From Saccharospirillum sp. MSK14-1 (GTDB lineage Bacteria > Pseudomonadota > Gammaproteobacteria > Pseudomonadales > Natronospirillaceae), in NCBI RefSeq assembly GCF_003054965.1, contig NZ_MIES01000026.1:682001-746000 (forward strand): 64,000 nt of DNA, read 5' to 3'. Below the pieces are notes generated by a model. That model did no database searches and was not told the origin of the DNA. It saw nothing but the letters and a program-made list of their open reading frames with translations. Of this stretch, positions 17,956-26,049 are shown one piece after another. Within the stretch, counting starts at the first letter, position 1; each line of letters starts with the position of its first letter. The translations under genes were made by a program, and so were the position numbers.

Positions 17956-18513
17956 CTAGAGCGCTCTGGCCAGCCGTTTCAGATAGTTCTTGGCGAATGC
18001 TGTTTGCCCCCGGCTTAACCACTTGATGCAGCTGAGTAATTCCCAGATTAAGCCAGCGTCGCCGTGTTCATAGACGGCAAAATCTTCATGCGTTGGAGCC
18101 GGTTTATCGGTGAGGCGTGCTGAAACAATATCGTCTTTGTCGAACAGAACTTGATAAGGTCGGGCAATGTCGAAGGGTTCGCTGAGATCGGCGCAGTGAA
18201 TCTCTGCACTGGCGCAATCATCGAAGAGGTATTTTTTAAAACAGGCACGTTCATTATGGTTGCCGTCCAGTCGATAGAAGATGGTGAACGGTTGTTCAAA
18301 ACGTGTGTGAGCTGCGTGGCTATTACGATGAAAATCATTGCGCGTAAACACCATGAGATCGAGGTCAGACAGACGATCGCCGCTACCGCCAGCCAGTGAA
18401 CCGAGCAATACCGCGGCAACGACGTCGGGTTCGGGTTCGAAAGTGTTTATAAAATGTTCGAGCAGTCGTTGTTGGTGAGGCAAGTGGCTCAGCTTATTGG
18501 TGACATCGGTCAT
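17956..18513 (-). CDS. Nucleotidyltransferase-fold protein
   Basis: 185 residues from the ATG at 18513, with GAGG upstream. The motif LLGSLAGGSGDRLSDLDLMVF (residues about 35-55) is the GS-x10-D-x-D catalytic pattern of the Pol-beta-like nucleotidyltransferases. The remainder resembles small aminoglycoside or lincosamide transferase-like proteins of unknown substrate. The frame continues upstream to 18657 but would cover the divergent response-regulator start. No antitoxin-like HEPN partner is adjacent. Confidence 0.7.
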   Translation of the reverse strand: MTDVTNKLSHLPHQQRLLEHFINTFEPEPDVVAAVLLGSLAGGSGDRLSDLDLMVFTRNDFHRNSHAAHTRFEQPFTIFYRLDGNHNERACFKKYLFDDCASAEIHCADLSEPFDIARPYQVLFDKDDIVSARLTDKPAPTHEDFAVYEHGDAGLIWELLSCIKWLSRGQTAFAKNYLKRLARAL

Positions 18514-18615
18514 TTTTTTACCTCGGTTAATCGCGCTTTCATCACTTTGGTGTAGGCTAGCGGATAACAGTGCGTTAATTGCAGTTCCGTTTTGGAAATC
18601 ACATGACGGCGATTT

Positions 18616-19245
18616 ATGGATAGAATTCCACAGCGATGGTTGATCGTCGATGACCATCAGATGTTTGCAGAGGCGTTAGCGTTAACGCTTTCCAGTCTCG
18701 ACCCTCAACTGACCATCACCACCGTCACTCAAGGTGATGCGGCCTTAGCCGAGCTTTCAGCCAATGGTGATATCACACTGGTGTTGCTGGATTTAGACTT
18801 ACCCGATCTGCACGGCCAGAGCGTCTGTGAACTGCTGTTGCAGCATAACCCTGGCTTGGCCATTTTGGTGTGTTCGGCCAATCCAAGCCCGATCAGTGCG
18901 CAACAATTACGCGCCGCTGGTGCGCGTGGTTATCTGACTAAGGACCAACCCGCCGAAGCGTTGCTGGCAGCGGCGCGTGCCATTCTCGATGGCGAACGTT
19001 GGGTGACGACGCCGCAGTTGCGTCAATTGACGGAGCAGCATGATGCGGGTACGGATTTGCTGTCGCCGCGTCAGCGGTCGATTTTACGTCTGATGCAAAG
19101 CGGTCAGACGGTGGATGAGATGGCGCAGCAACTGCACCTGAGTTCGAACACCGTCAAAACCCATATCCGGTTAATGTACGACAAGCTCGATGCGCGCAAC
19201 CGCAGTGACTGCCTGCGCATCGCCGAACGGCTGGGGCTGATTTAA
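18616..19245 (+). CDS. NarL/LuxR-type response regulator
   Basis: 209 residues. The receiver domain (1-120) has the acidic pair in WLIVDDHQMF, phospho-acceptor Asp in LVLLDLDLPD and Lys in YLTKDQPAEA. The C-terminal helix-turn-helix (LSPRQRSILRLMQSG, MAQQLHLSSNTVKTHIRLMY) is of the LuxR/NarL class. It converges on the hybrid kinase gene with a 4-base overlap, so the two are a likely pair. I infer that it could bind the TTCACC-N6-GGTGAA palindromes upstream of the kinase and lipoprotein genes. LuxR-type regulators normally bind such dyads as dimers. Confidence 0.9.
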   Translation: MDRIPQRWLIVDDHQMFAEALALTLSSLDPQLTITTVTQGDAALAELSANGDITLVLLDLDLPDLHGQSVCELLLQHNPGLAILVCSANPSPISAQQLRAAGARGYLTKDQPAEALLAAARAILDGERWVTTPQLRQLTEQHDAGTDLLSPRQRSILRLMQSGQTVDEMAQQLHLSSNTVKTHIRLMYDKLDARNRSDCLRIAERLGLI

Positions 19246-20987
19246 GCCGACTTGGACAACGTCGTTTTGGTGCTTGCCAGTGCCGACAAGACGTGCGCCA
19301 GTTGTTTCGGTTGCACCGGTTTGAACAAGACTTCAACGCCGTCGCGCTGGCGCTGCTGGCACTCCAGGGCGGTGTTGCCCGAGAGGATGACGACAGGTAC
19401 CCCTGGCTGATGTTCGTGCACTCGGGTGATCACGCGGTCGCTGTTGGTTTGGCTGTCGATTTCATCATCCGTAATTAGCAAATCGAACGGCTCACCGGCC
19501 GCTAAATGATGCTCCAGTTCTTCGGCGTTGCGCGCGGTCCAGACGTCGCAATCCCAGCCGACTAAGGTTGTCGATAAGGCGTTGAGTACGGTGACTTCAT
19601 CATCCACCAGCAGCACTCGCAATGCAGGAATGTTCAGGTAATCGCCTGCCACCGCTTGTGTCGGCTTAATGGCGGTTTCCGAGGCCAGCGGCACATGCAA
19701 CTGGAAGCGACTGCCAAAGCCAGGCTGTGATTCCAGTTGCAGATGAATGCCCAGTCGCTGGCACAGCCGAGTCACAATCGACAGACCCAAACCAAACCCT
19801 TGTACCTTGGCTTCACGGCCATCGGCGATGCGATAAAAGGCATCAAAGACATTCGCCTGATGACTGGCATCGATACCCGGTCCGCTGTCCCGCACGCTCA
19901 GTAAGCAAAAATGACCGTGCGGTTCGAGTTCTATTTCAACGCCGCCTTCGGTGGTGTACTTCAGGGCGTTATCGACCAGATTGCTGACAATTTGGCTGAG
20001 CATTTGCGGGTTGGTCTCGACCCAAAGGTCGGTATCGGCCGCTGTTAACGTTAAGCCTTTGCGTTCGGCCTGGGGCATAAAGCGGTGCCGCAAAGGCTGC
20101 ATCCAGGCGCCAAGATTAAACGCCACTTTGTCGGGTTTTTGCGTGGGGGCGTCCATGGCGGATAAATCGAACAAGTGGCTGAGCAGATCGTTCACTGTGT
20201 GCAAGCTGTCGTCCAATCGTTCGATGATGCTCGGATCAATCGGCCCGTTTTTATGTTTGTTCAATAAACCACTGTAGAGTGCCGCCGCTTGCAACGGCTG
20301 ACGTAAATCGTGGCTGGCGGTGGCAATAAATCGGTTCTTCTCCGCCACCGCTTGTTCGGCTTCGCGGTTGGCCATTTGCAACTCCACCCGCAAACGCATG
20401 TGTTCCATTTGTTTGCGCTGGCTGATCAGGCTGGAAAGCGTTAGTACTGCAATGGCAACCGGTCCGATGGACCAATATCGCCCTTCACTGTTCAAAATAA
20501 ACTGAGCCGTAAATGACAATACCGTCGGTGCCAAAAATGCCAGGTAAATAATTGGGTAAGGGTAGGCACCCAGCGTGACTGAAGGCATTGCTGAAAACAG
20601 CATTAAAATGGATAACAGAGAAAAAACCTGGAACTGTGAAGCGGAACCAAAAAAAAGCCAAGGCGCCGTCGCCCAAAACAATCCCCACATGATAGCCAGA
20701 GAAAGGTTCTGGGTTCGCCAGCGTCTCAACTGATGTAAGTCTGTTGGTGGGTGAGCCTGAAAATGACGTAAGGCAAAGAGGGTTACGGTTGAAACAACGG
20801 CAAGGCAGCCGAACCAGAATACCAGCGTCCAAAGTGGTGCGCTGAGGCCAAATATTAATACCGGTAACGCCGATGCTGGAATAGATGACAACGCTCGGGG
20901 GCGCAGCTCTTTACTGAACTGCTGAAAACGCAGCCACTGAATCTGGTTTTCAACAGCGTGATTGTGCGACAAAGGCATATGCAGCAT
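19242..20987 (-). CDS. Membrane hybrid sensor histidine kinase
   Basis: 581 residues from the ATG at 20987. About five or six hydrophobic segments fill residues 38-190, with no large periplasmic sensor loop. Then come a coiled linker, HisKA with SHDLRQPLQ (His 226), HATPase (NLVDNALKYTTEGG, VRDSGPGIDASH, GFGLGLSIV) and a C-terminal receiver with LLVDDE, LLITDDEID and VLFKPVQ. The short membrane sensor suggests detection of a membrane state, a small molecule or a partner protein. The frame is open to 21059. A palindrome at 21092-21109 lies upstream. Confidence 0.88.
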   Translation of the reverse strand: MLHMPLSHNHAVENQIQWLRFQQFSKELRPRALSSIPASALPVLIFGLSAPLWTLVFWFGCLAVVSTVTLFALRHFQAHPPTDLHQLRRWRTQNLSLAIMWGLFWATAPWLFFGSASQFQVFSLLSILMLFSAMPSVTLGAYPYPIIYLAFLAPTVLSFTAQFILNSEGRYWSIGPVAIAVLTLSSLISQRKQMEHMRLRVELQMANREAEQAVAEKNRFIATASHDLRQPLQAAALYSGLLNKHKNGPIDPSIIERLDDSLHTVNDLLSHLFDLSAMDAPTQKPDKVAFNLGAWMQPLRHRFMPQAERKGLTLTAADTDLWVETNPQMLSQIVSNLVDNALKYTTEGGVEIELEPHGHFCLLSVRDSGPGIDASHQANVFDAFYRIADGREAKVQGFGLGLSIVTRLCQRLGIHLQLESQPGFGSRFQLHVPLASETAIKPTQAVAGDYLNIPALRVLLVDDEVTVLNALSTTLVGWDCDVWTARNAEELEHHLAAGEPFDLLITDDEIDSQTNSDRVITRVHEHQPGVPVVILSGNTALECQQRQRDGVEVLFKPVQPKQLAHVLSALASTKTTLSKSA

Positions 20988-21091
20988 GGTTCTAGCCTGG
21001 CAAGGCCCGGATGGTGCCATATCCTGGGCGGGGTTCAAGCGAAAGTGTCGTTTCAACAAGGTTCATTAAAAACGCTTAGGGCTGGCCCTGC

Positions 21092-21109
21092 TTCACCTGA
21101 AAAGGTGAA
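21092..21109 (-). promoter_or_regulatory. Palindrome box 1, upstream of the hybrid kinase gene
   Basis: TTCACCTGAAAAGGTGAA, a perfect 6+6 dyad around TGAAAA. It lies about 105 bases upstream of the kinase start and beyond the 3' end of lipoprotein gene 1. The same box precedes all four lipoprotein genes, so I read it as an operator or activator site. Confidence 0.7.
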
Positions 21110-21212
21110 CGTTAAAAATCCTTGAATTGCGATCAGACCTGTCTGGCGCTACGAACACTGTCCGGTAACGCCAGTCAGGCTTTGACTGGAGAGCGTTAGC
21201 CTCCAGTTCGGC

Positions 21213-22265
21213 TTAGTTGATGGCCGGTGGGCTGAAACGAATCAGGCGGCCTTCGCTGGTGGCGTCGTGACACCAAAGATTTTCACCATCCCAGGCCAGG
21301 GCATCGATGCAACGGTTGCCGTCGCCACTGAGTTTTTGGGTGTCGCTAACGATATAGCCGCCGGAACTACTGATGGAGTTGCCAACCAGCCCCTGATCTT
21401 CGCTGACCATGTAGAGGCCTTGATCGGGTACCAGGACCAGGTCGGTGACGTTAAAGTTTTCCGTCGCGCCGGTAAACGGGTTGACGGCGCTGTTGTAGTA
21501 AAGTGACTTGCTGCCCGTCGGCGGTTTTCTTATTTCAATGTAGTTATTGTTGTTGCTCTGTACCGCGTACAGCGGAGCCGTTTGGTAATCGTCGTAGAAA
21601 TAGCCTTCGATGGCACGAATTGATTCACCGGATGAGCCGGCACTGTATGTATAGGTGTAAGAAGGTGAGACGATCCTGCCGGTTATGGTGCTGGCGAACA
21701 AATCGACATTGATATAAAGGTTAGTGATTTTAGGGCTGGTGGTTTCATAAGCCACGCGATATGAAAAACGGTCGTCGCCATTGCTGTAGTTAACCGGGTC
21801 AACGGCAACACTGGCGCAACGGGTAGCGTCCGTTGCCAAGGTTGTTCGAATCTGGTTTGGGTCACTGGCTAAGAACAGCGCTACAGCGCCGTCTTGTGCG
21901 CAGGCGGCAATGGCGTAATCGGTTCTGGTTTCACCGTCCTGGCTTTGGGTAATTCGCACGGCAGCGATGTCGTTGTACGTGTCGCTGGTCGTCAGTTGCG
22001 TCGAGGTAAAGGTACTGTCACCGCGCTGGCCGCTGAGCAGGCGTTGTACGTTGGTGGTGTCGTTGCGAACCAAGGCAAAGATACTGGCTTTGGTATCGAA
22101 ATCCGGAATGGCAATGGACGCCCAGGTATCGGCACCCGCACTCCAGTTGGGGTCGTTGATGGTGGCGCTGCCGCTGCCGCCAGAACTGTCGGATGATGAA
22201 CCACAGCCAGTCAATATCAGGGCCGTCAGGGCAATACCTGCGCAGGCCAGTTGAGGAAATTTCAT
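21213..22265 (-). CDS. Lipoprotein array member 1 (unrecognised family)
   Basis: 350 residues. The signal peptide ends LILTGC (mature Cys 21; +2 Gly), then a Ser/Gly linker leads into NDPNWSAG near residue 40, common to all four members. Four further cysteines (AACAQ, TRCAS, NRCID, LWCHD) are conserved and could form two disulfides. The end, CIDALAWDGENLWCHDATSE, resembles a beta-propeller blade, so a propeller or other repeated beta fold is possible. No known family was recognised. SD GGAG sits in a small hairpin. It is closest to member 2. Confidence 0.85.
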   Translation of the reverse strand: MKFPQLACAGIALTALILTGCGSSSDSSGGSGSATINDPNWSAGADTWASIAIPDFDTKASIFALVRNDTTNVQRLLSGQRGDSTFTSTQLTTSDTYNDIAAVRITQSQDGETRTDYAIAACAQDGAVALFLASDPNQIRTTLATDATRCASVAVDPVNYSNGDDRFSYRVAYETTSPKITNLYINVDLFASTITGRIVSPSYTYTYSAGSSGESIRAIEGYFYDDYQTAPLYAVQSNNNNYIEIRKPPTGSKSLYYNSAVNPFTGATENFNVTDLVLVPDQGLYMVSEDQGLVGNSISSSGGYIVSDTQKLSGDGNRCIDALAWDGENLWCHDATSEGRLIRFSPPAIN

Positions 22266-22270
22266 GATCA

Positions 22271-22292
22271 CTCCATCGGGGAAAAGATGGAG
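22271..22292 (-). promoter_or_regulatory. Hairpin covering the Shine-Dalgarno of lipoprotein gene 1
   Basis: CTCCATC and GATGGAG form a 7-bp perfect stem around eight bases. On the mRNA the right-hand GATGGAG contains the GGAG that lies 5 bases before the ATG at 22265. A closed stem would hide the ribosome site. The same arms recur before gene 2, but not before genes 3 and 4. Confidence 0.6.
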
Positions 22293-22321
22293 CGATTTAA
22301 ATGCTAAGGCGGCTTGGTTAC

Positions 22322-22339
22322 TTCACCTGAAAGGGTGAT
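22322..22339 (-). promoter_or_regulatory. Palindrome box 2, upstream of lipoprotein gene 1
   Basis: TTCACCTGAAAGGGTGAT, dyad of the box family, ending 56 bases before the ATG. Downstream of it on the minus strand, a weak -10-like TAGCAT lies 15 bases past the box, which would place the box over the -35 region as for an activator site. The promoter reading is tentative. Confidence 0.7.
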
Positions 22340-22436
22340 TTGTAGGCAACTCCGACCAGATTTGTTTAGGCGTTCACACTTTTGCAAGGATCTGGATCCA
22401 GGCCCTCCCTGGCCTCGATCAAGTTGGGTTCGCTGG

Positions 22437-23498
22437 TTAGCCGGCGCCGCCGACCTCAAACTCATCGGGGGGCGTAAAACTGATCAAACGGCCTTCACTG
22501 GTGGCATCGTGGCACCAGAGTTTTTCACCGTCCCAGGCCAGCGCATCGATGCAGCGATCGCCATCGCCACGGAGTTTTTGGGTGTTGTAAACGATGACGC
22601 CGGAACTATTGATGGAGTTACCGACCAGCCCCTGAACTTCACTGACCATATAGAGGCCTTGATCGGGTACCAGGACCAGATCGGTGAGGTCAAAGTTCTC
22701 CGTTGCGCCGGTAAACGGATTGGGTGAGTTGTTGTAGTAAGCTGAGGTGTAGCCCGCCGTCGCTCTTTTTCCTTCAATGTAGTTGTTGGTGCTGCTCTGC
22801 ATCGCGTAAACAGGAACCGCTGTGTAATCGTCGTAAAAATAACCTTCGATGGCGCGAATGGAATAATCGGATGCGCCGACACTCTCTCCAGTCGAGAAAC
22901 TGGGTGTTCCGATCATGTAGGCGGAGGTGGAAAACAAATCCACATTGAAAGAAATGTTAGCGATATGGGGACTGGTGGTGTCATAAGCGATGCGGTATTT
23001 AACACCCTTGCCGTCGCTGTAGTTGATTGGGTCAACAGCAATACTGGCGCAACGGGTAGCGTCCGTTGGTGTGGGTGTTCGGACCTTGTTTGGGTCACTG
23101 GCTAAGAACAGTGCTACAGAACCGTCTTCTACGCAGGCCGCAATGGCGTAATCGGTTCTGGTTTCACCGTCCTGGCTTTGGGTTATTCGCACGGCAGCGA
23201 TGTCGTTGTAGGTGTCGCTGGTTGTCAGTTGCGTCGAGGTAAAGGTGCGGTCGCCGCGTTGGCCGCTGAGCAAGCGTTGCACGTTGCTGCTGTCGTTGCG
23301 AACCAATGCAAAGATACTGGCTTTATTGTCGAAATCCGGAATGGCAATGGACGCCCAGTTATCGGCGCCCGCGCTCCAGTTGGGGTCATTGATGGTGGTG
23401 CTGACCCTGCCGCCAGAACCGTCGGATGACGAATCGCAGCCAGTCAATATCAGTGCCGTCAGGGCAAGGCTCGCCCAGGCCATTTGAGGAAATTTCAT
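22437..23498 (-). CDS. Lipoprotein array member 2 (unrecognised family)
   Basis: 353 residues; by eye the great majority of positions equal member 1, so a recent tandem duplication. Signal peptide ends LILTGC with Cys 21. The residue after the cysteine is Asp, which by the Lol +2 rule known in enterobacteria favours retention in the inner membrane, unlike its three paralogues (Gly, Asn, Ser). The NDPNWSAG start, four conserved cysteines and C-terminal DALAWDGEKLWCHDATSE are kept. The middle third (TSPHIANISFNVDLFSTSAY) has diverged most. It has its own promoter region. Confidence 0.85.
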   Translation of the reverse strand: MKFPQMAWASLALTALILTGCDSSSDGSGGRVSTTINDPNWSAGADNWASIAIPDFDNKASIFALVRNDSSNVQRLLSGQRGDRTFTSTQLTTSDTYNDIAAVRITQSQDGETRTDYAIAACVEDGSVALFLASDPNKVRTPTPTDATRCASIAVDPINYSDGKGVKYRIAYDTTSPHIANISFNVDLFSTSAYMIGTPSFSTGESVGASDYSIRAIEGYFYDDYTAVPVYAMQSSTNNYIEGKRATAGYTSAYYNNSPNPFTGATENFDLTDLVLVPDQGLYMVSEVQGLVGNSINSSGVIVYNTQKLRGDGDRCIDALAWDGEKLWCHDATSEGRLISFTPPDEFEVGGAG

Positions 23499-23503
23499 GA
23501 TCA

Positions 23504-23526
23504 CTCCATCGGGGAAAAAGATGGAG
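23504..23526 (-). promoter_or_regulatory. Hairpin covering the Shine-Dalgarno of lipoprotein gene 2
   Basis: Same CTCCATC / GATGGAG stem as before gene 1, with a loop one base longer. The GGAG used for translation is again in the stem, 5 bases from the ATG at 23498. Confidence 0.6.
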
Positions 23527-23555
23527 CGATTTAAATGCTAAGGCGGCTTGGTTAC

Positions 23556-23573
23556 TTCACCTGAAAGGGTGAT
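23556..23573 (-). promoter_or_regulatory. Palindrome box 3, upstream of lipoprotein gene 2
   Basis: TTCACCTGAAAGGGTGAT, identical to box 2 and ending 57 bases before the ATG at 23498. It lies within an intergenic stretch that is nearly the same as that before gene 1. Confidence 0.7.
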
Positions 23574-23669
23574 TTGCAGGCAACGCCGACCAGATTTGTT
23601 TAGGCGTTCACACTTTTGCAAGGATCTTGATCCAGGCCTTCCCTGGCCTCGATCAAGAAACATTCCCCC

Positions 23670-24686
23670 TTAGGACGCAGGCGCCTCTGGGGGAGTAAAG
23701 CGGATCAGGCGACCTTCACTGGTGCCATCGTGACACCAGAGCTGCGAGCCATCCCAGGCCAAGGCATCGATACAACGGCTGCCATCGCCGCTGAATTTGG
23801 TCATGCTGGATAAAACGCCACCGAACTGTTCATGATACAGGGCAGCCAAACCCTGATCTTCACCCACCATAAAGAGTCCGTTGTCAGGGATCAGAATTAA
23901 ATCGGTCAGGTTGGCTTTGCCCAAACTGCCGGTCAGCGGGTTGGATGTGGATTTATAAATCTCACTGGAAGTCGTGCTGCTGGTACGTCTCTTGATTTGA
24001 TTGGTGGATCCCTGAATGGCGTAGTGCGGGTAGATATCATTAAATAGATTTTCAATGCCCGCGACGGCTCGTATTTCAACCGCCGAGCCCTCTGGAATGA
24101 CGGAGACAGAAGAATTAAAAGCGGTCACGTCAAAACCACTGTTGTCGAACAAATTGACTGAGAAGGTGATTTCACCAAGGCGTGAGTTGCCGGCGATATA
24201 AGCCTTCATGGCAATGCCATTGGTGTAGTCTTCCGGTTTGGCGGCAATGGAAACGCAGCTGCTCATGCTGCCAAGATCATTGCTATCAACCTGGCCCGGG
24301 TTGCTGGCGAGAAAAATATCCGCGTTGCCTTCATTGCTGCAAGCAACGATAACGTAGTCAGATTTGGTATTGCCATTGCTGCTTTGAGTGACCCGAAAAG
24401 CGGTGATGTCGTTGTAGCTATCGGTTGAATTGATGCTGGCCGAGGTGAAGCTGCGATCACCAATCTGGGCGCTGAGAAAGCGCTGTGAGTTGCCCCGAAC
24501 CAACGCAAAAATGCCCGCTTGGTTGTCGTGAAACGGCGTGGAGATCGACTGCATTGTATCTTGACCCGCACTCCAGTTTGGATCGTTGAGGGTGGCGCTG
24601 CCAGGGCCATCGGATGACGAATTGCAGCCAGCTAAAACGAGTGCTGTCAGGGAAACGCAACTCCAAAAAAAATGGGGGAACTTCAT
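23670..24686 (-). CDS. Lipoprotein array member 3 (unrecognised family)
   Basis: 338 residues from the ATG at 24686, 5 bases after GGAG. The frame extends to 24728 but the shared MKFP start fixes the N-terminus. Lipobox LAGC (Cys 21, +2 Asn), NDPNWSAG, the four conserved cysteines and CIDALAWDGSQLWCHD are all kept, while the middle is well diverged from members 1 and 2 (VNLFDNSGFDVTAFNSSV). It is an older paralogue. Predicted to be exported and lipid-anchored; function unknown. Confidence 0.85.
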   Translation of the reverse strand: MKFPHFFWSCVSLTALVLAGCNSSSDGPGSATLNDPNWSAGQDTMQSISTPFHDNQAGIFALVRGNSQRFLSAQIGDRSFTSASINSTDSYNDITAFRVTQSSNGNTKSDYVIVACSNEGNADIFLASNPGQVDSNDLGSMSSCVSIAAKPEDYTNGIAMKAYIAGNSRLGEITFSVNLFDNSGFDVTAFNSSVSVIPEGSAVEIRAVAGIENLFNDIYPHYAIQGSTNQIKRRTSSTTSSEIYKSTSNPLTGSLGKANLTDLILIPDNGLFMVGEDQGLAALYHEQFGGVLSSMTKFSGDGSRCIDALAWDGSQLWCHDGTSEGRLIRFTPPEAPAS

Positions 24687-24747
24687 AATGACTCCATAGC
24701 GGGGATCGTGTACGGACGAATTCAACAAAAAAGGAAGAGCCAGCCGC

Positions 24748-24765
24748 TTTATCTGAAAAGATGAT
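24748..24765 (-). promoter_or_regulatory. Palindrome box 4 (variant), upstream of lipoprotein gene 3
   Basis: TTTATCTGAAAAGATGAT. The inner arms changed from ACC/GGT to ATC/GAT, so pairing symmetry is kept although the bases differ. It ends 61 bases before the ATG. The paired change supports a functional dyad. Confidence 0.6.
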
Positions 24766-24841
24766 TGGGTGTGAGCGCCGACACGCTCACACTTTTTAAT
24801 GGCTGTCGCCTTAGCGAGGCGACGATTGGCCTCAGCCGGAC

Positions 24842-25870
24842 TCAGTCAATCGATGGCAGTTCAAAGCTGATGACCCGGCCTTCGCTGGTGGCGTCGTGAC
24901 ACCAGAGTTGCGAGCCATCCCAGGCCAGGGCATCCGTGCATTGACTGCCTTCTCCCGTGATGCGCACGGCGGTGGTGGAAAAACTGGAGCCAAGCCCCTG
25001 GCTCAGTGCGGCCAAGCCTTGGCCTTGGCCAACCATAAACAGGGCTTGATCGGGCACAATGACGAGGTCGGAGAAAAAGGCGTTTTCATCGACACCGCTC
25101 ATCGGGTTGATGGTCGAGGAATAAAGTCCCGCGGTCTGGTTGCTCGGCAGGGCTCGGATCACTTGGTTATTCGAACTACGCACGGCGTATATCGGCGTGA
25201 TGCCGTTGTAGTCCTGAAAGGCTGTGACCGCTCTCATGGCCACTTTGCTGGCCAAGATTTCATCGGCCATCATGATTACCCCGGAAAAGGGTTCGCTGTT
25301 GGTCAAATAAACAGAGAGTGAAATGCTACCCTGCACCGCTGACGTGCCGTTGTAACCGGCAATATAGGCGCGTAGGCCGTTGCCGTTGGTGTTGTCGGTC
25401 GGAAAAGCGGTAATAGATCTGCATTCGGTTAAGTTCGCCGTGCTGTAGGTGCGTACGACGGACGGATTGCTGGCGAGAAAGGCGGTTACCTTGCCTGAGG
25501 CCGTGCAGCCCAGAATGACGTAATCGGTTACGGGTGAGCCACCTTCAGGACTCTGTGTGACTCGAAAGGCGGTGATGTCACTGTAAACTGCTTCGTTGCT
25601 GATGTTGCTGGATTGAAACGTCCGGTCACCCCGTTGTGCGCTGAGTAAACGGGGAGGGTTCGAAGGGTCGTCGACCAATGCAAAGATGGTCGCTTGGTTG
25701 TCGAAGTACGGAATGGTGATCGATTTAAATCGACTGTAACCGCTGTTCCAGTTCGGGTCGTTGATGGTGTAGGTGGTAGCACTACCGCCGCCGCCGGATG
25801 ATGAGCTGCAACCGCTGAGTACTATCGAGGCCAGGACCAGGCTGGCCCAGGCAAGTTGAGTGAACTTCAT
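24842..25870 (-). CDS. Lipoprotein array member 4 (unrecognised family)
   Basis: 342 residues. Lipobox LSGC (Cys 21, +2 Ser), a Ser/Gly linker, NDPNWNSG and the C-terminal CTDALAWDGSQLWCHDATSE mark it as a member. The four conserved cysteines are present (LGCTA, TECRS, SQCTD, LWCHD). It differs from the others in the middle (GSISLSVYLTNSEPFSG). It stands at the promoter-distal edge of the array on the minus strand, next to azoR. GAGCG stands before the ATG as a weak ribosome site. Confidence 0.85.
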   Translation of the reverse strand: MKFTQLAWASLVLASIVLSGCSSSSGGGGSATTYTINDPNWNSGYSRFKSITIPYFDNQATIFALVDDPSNPPRLLSAQRGDRTFQSSNISNEAVYSDITAFRVTQSPEGGSPVTDYVILGCTASGKVTAFLASNPSVVRTYSTANLTECRSITAFPTDNTNGNGLRAYIAGYNGTSAVQGSISLSVYLTNSEPFSGVIMMADEILASKVAMRAVTAFQDYNGITPIYAVRSSNNQVIRALPSNQTAGLYSSTINPMSGVDENAFFSDLVIVPDQALFMVGQGQGLAALSQGLGSSFSTTAVRITGEGSQCTDALAWDGSQLWCHDATSEGRVISFELPSID

Positions 25871-25930
25871 AATCGCTCCGGATAGGGAAAGTAAGTGGGG
25901 CGATTAGAAGAGATAGCATCAGGGCACTTC

Positions 25931-25948
25931 TTCACCTGAAAGGGTGAA
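25931..25948 (-). promoter_or_regulatory. Palindrome box 5, upstream of lipoprotein gene 4
   Basis: TTCACCTGAAAGGGTGAA, ending 60 bases before the ATG at 25870. On the minus strand an extended -10-like TGCTATCT begins about 12 bases past the box, again putting the box near -35 to -45. Confidence 0.7.
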
Positions 25949-26049
25949 ATGGACGAAGCGTGTTGTTGTTTTGAGGCAGCGTTAACACTATTGACCGCTG
26001 AGTCGGGGTGACTAAGCGGTCGAATTAAGTAATGCGGTAGATATCGGGT

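Larger units (their letters stand above)
22266..22413 (-). repeat. Duplicated intergenic control region, copy 1
   Basis: About 148 bases upstream of lipoprotein gene 1 are almost identical to 23499-23647 upstream of gene 2; I count only four substitutions and one single-base length difference. The stretch holds the SD hairpin, the palindrome box and a GC hairpin with CCAGG and CCTGG arms near 22396-22414 that may end the preceding gene. The duplication unit was therefore gene plus control region. Confidence 0.85.
23499..23647 (-). repeat. Duplicated intergenic control region, copy 2
   Basis: Partner of the copy at 22266-22413. The hairpin at its far end is better paired here: outer TTGATC (near 23627) and GATCAAG (near 23651), with CCAGG and CCTGG inside. 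It could end transcription of lipoprotein gene 3 without a U run. Confidence 0.85.

Noticed and set aside
21092-25948. CRISPR array or transposon ends, from the repeated 18-base boxes.
   Set aside because: Copies are about 1 kb apart, each upstream of a gene start, with full genes between them and no transposase.
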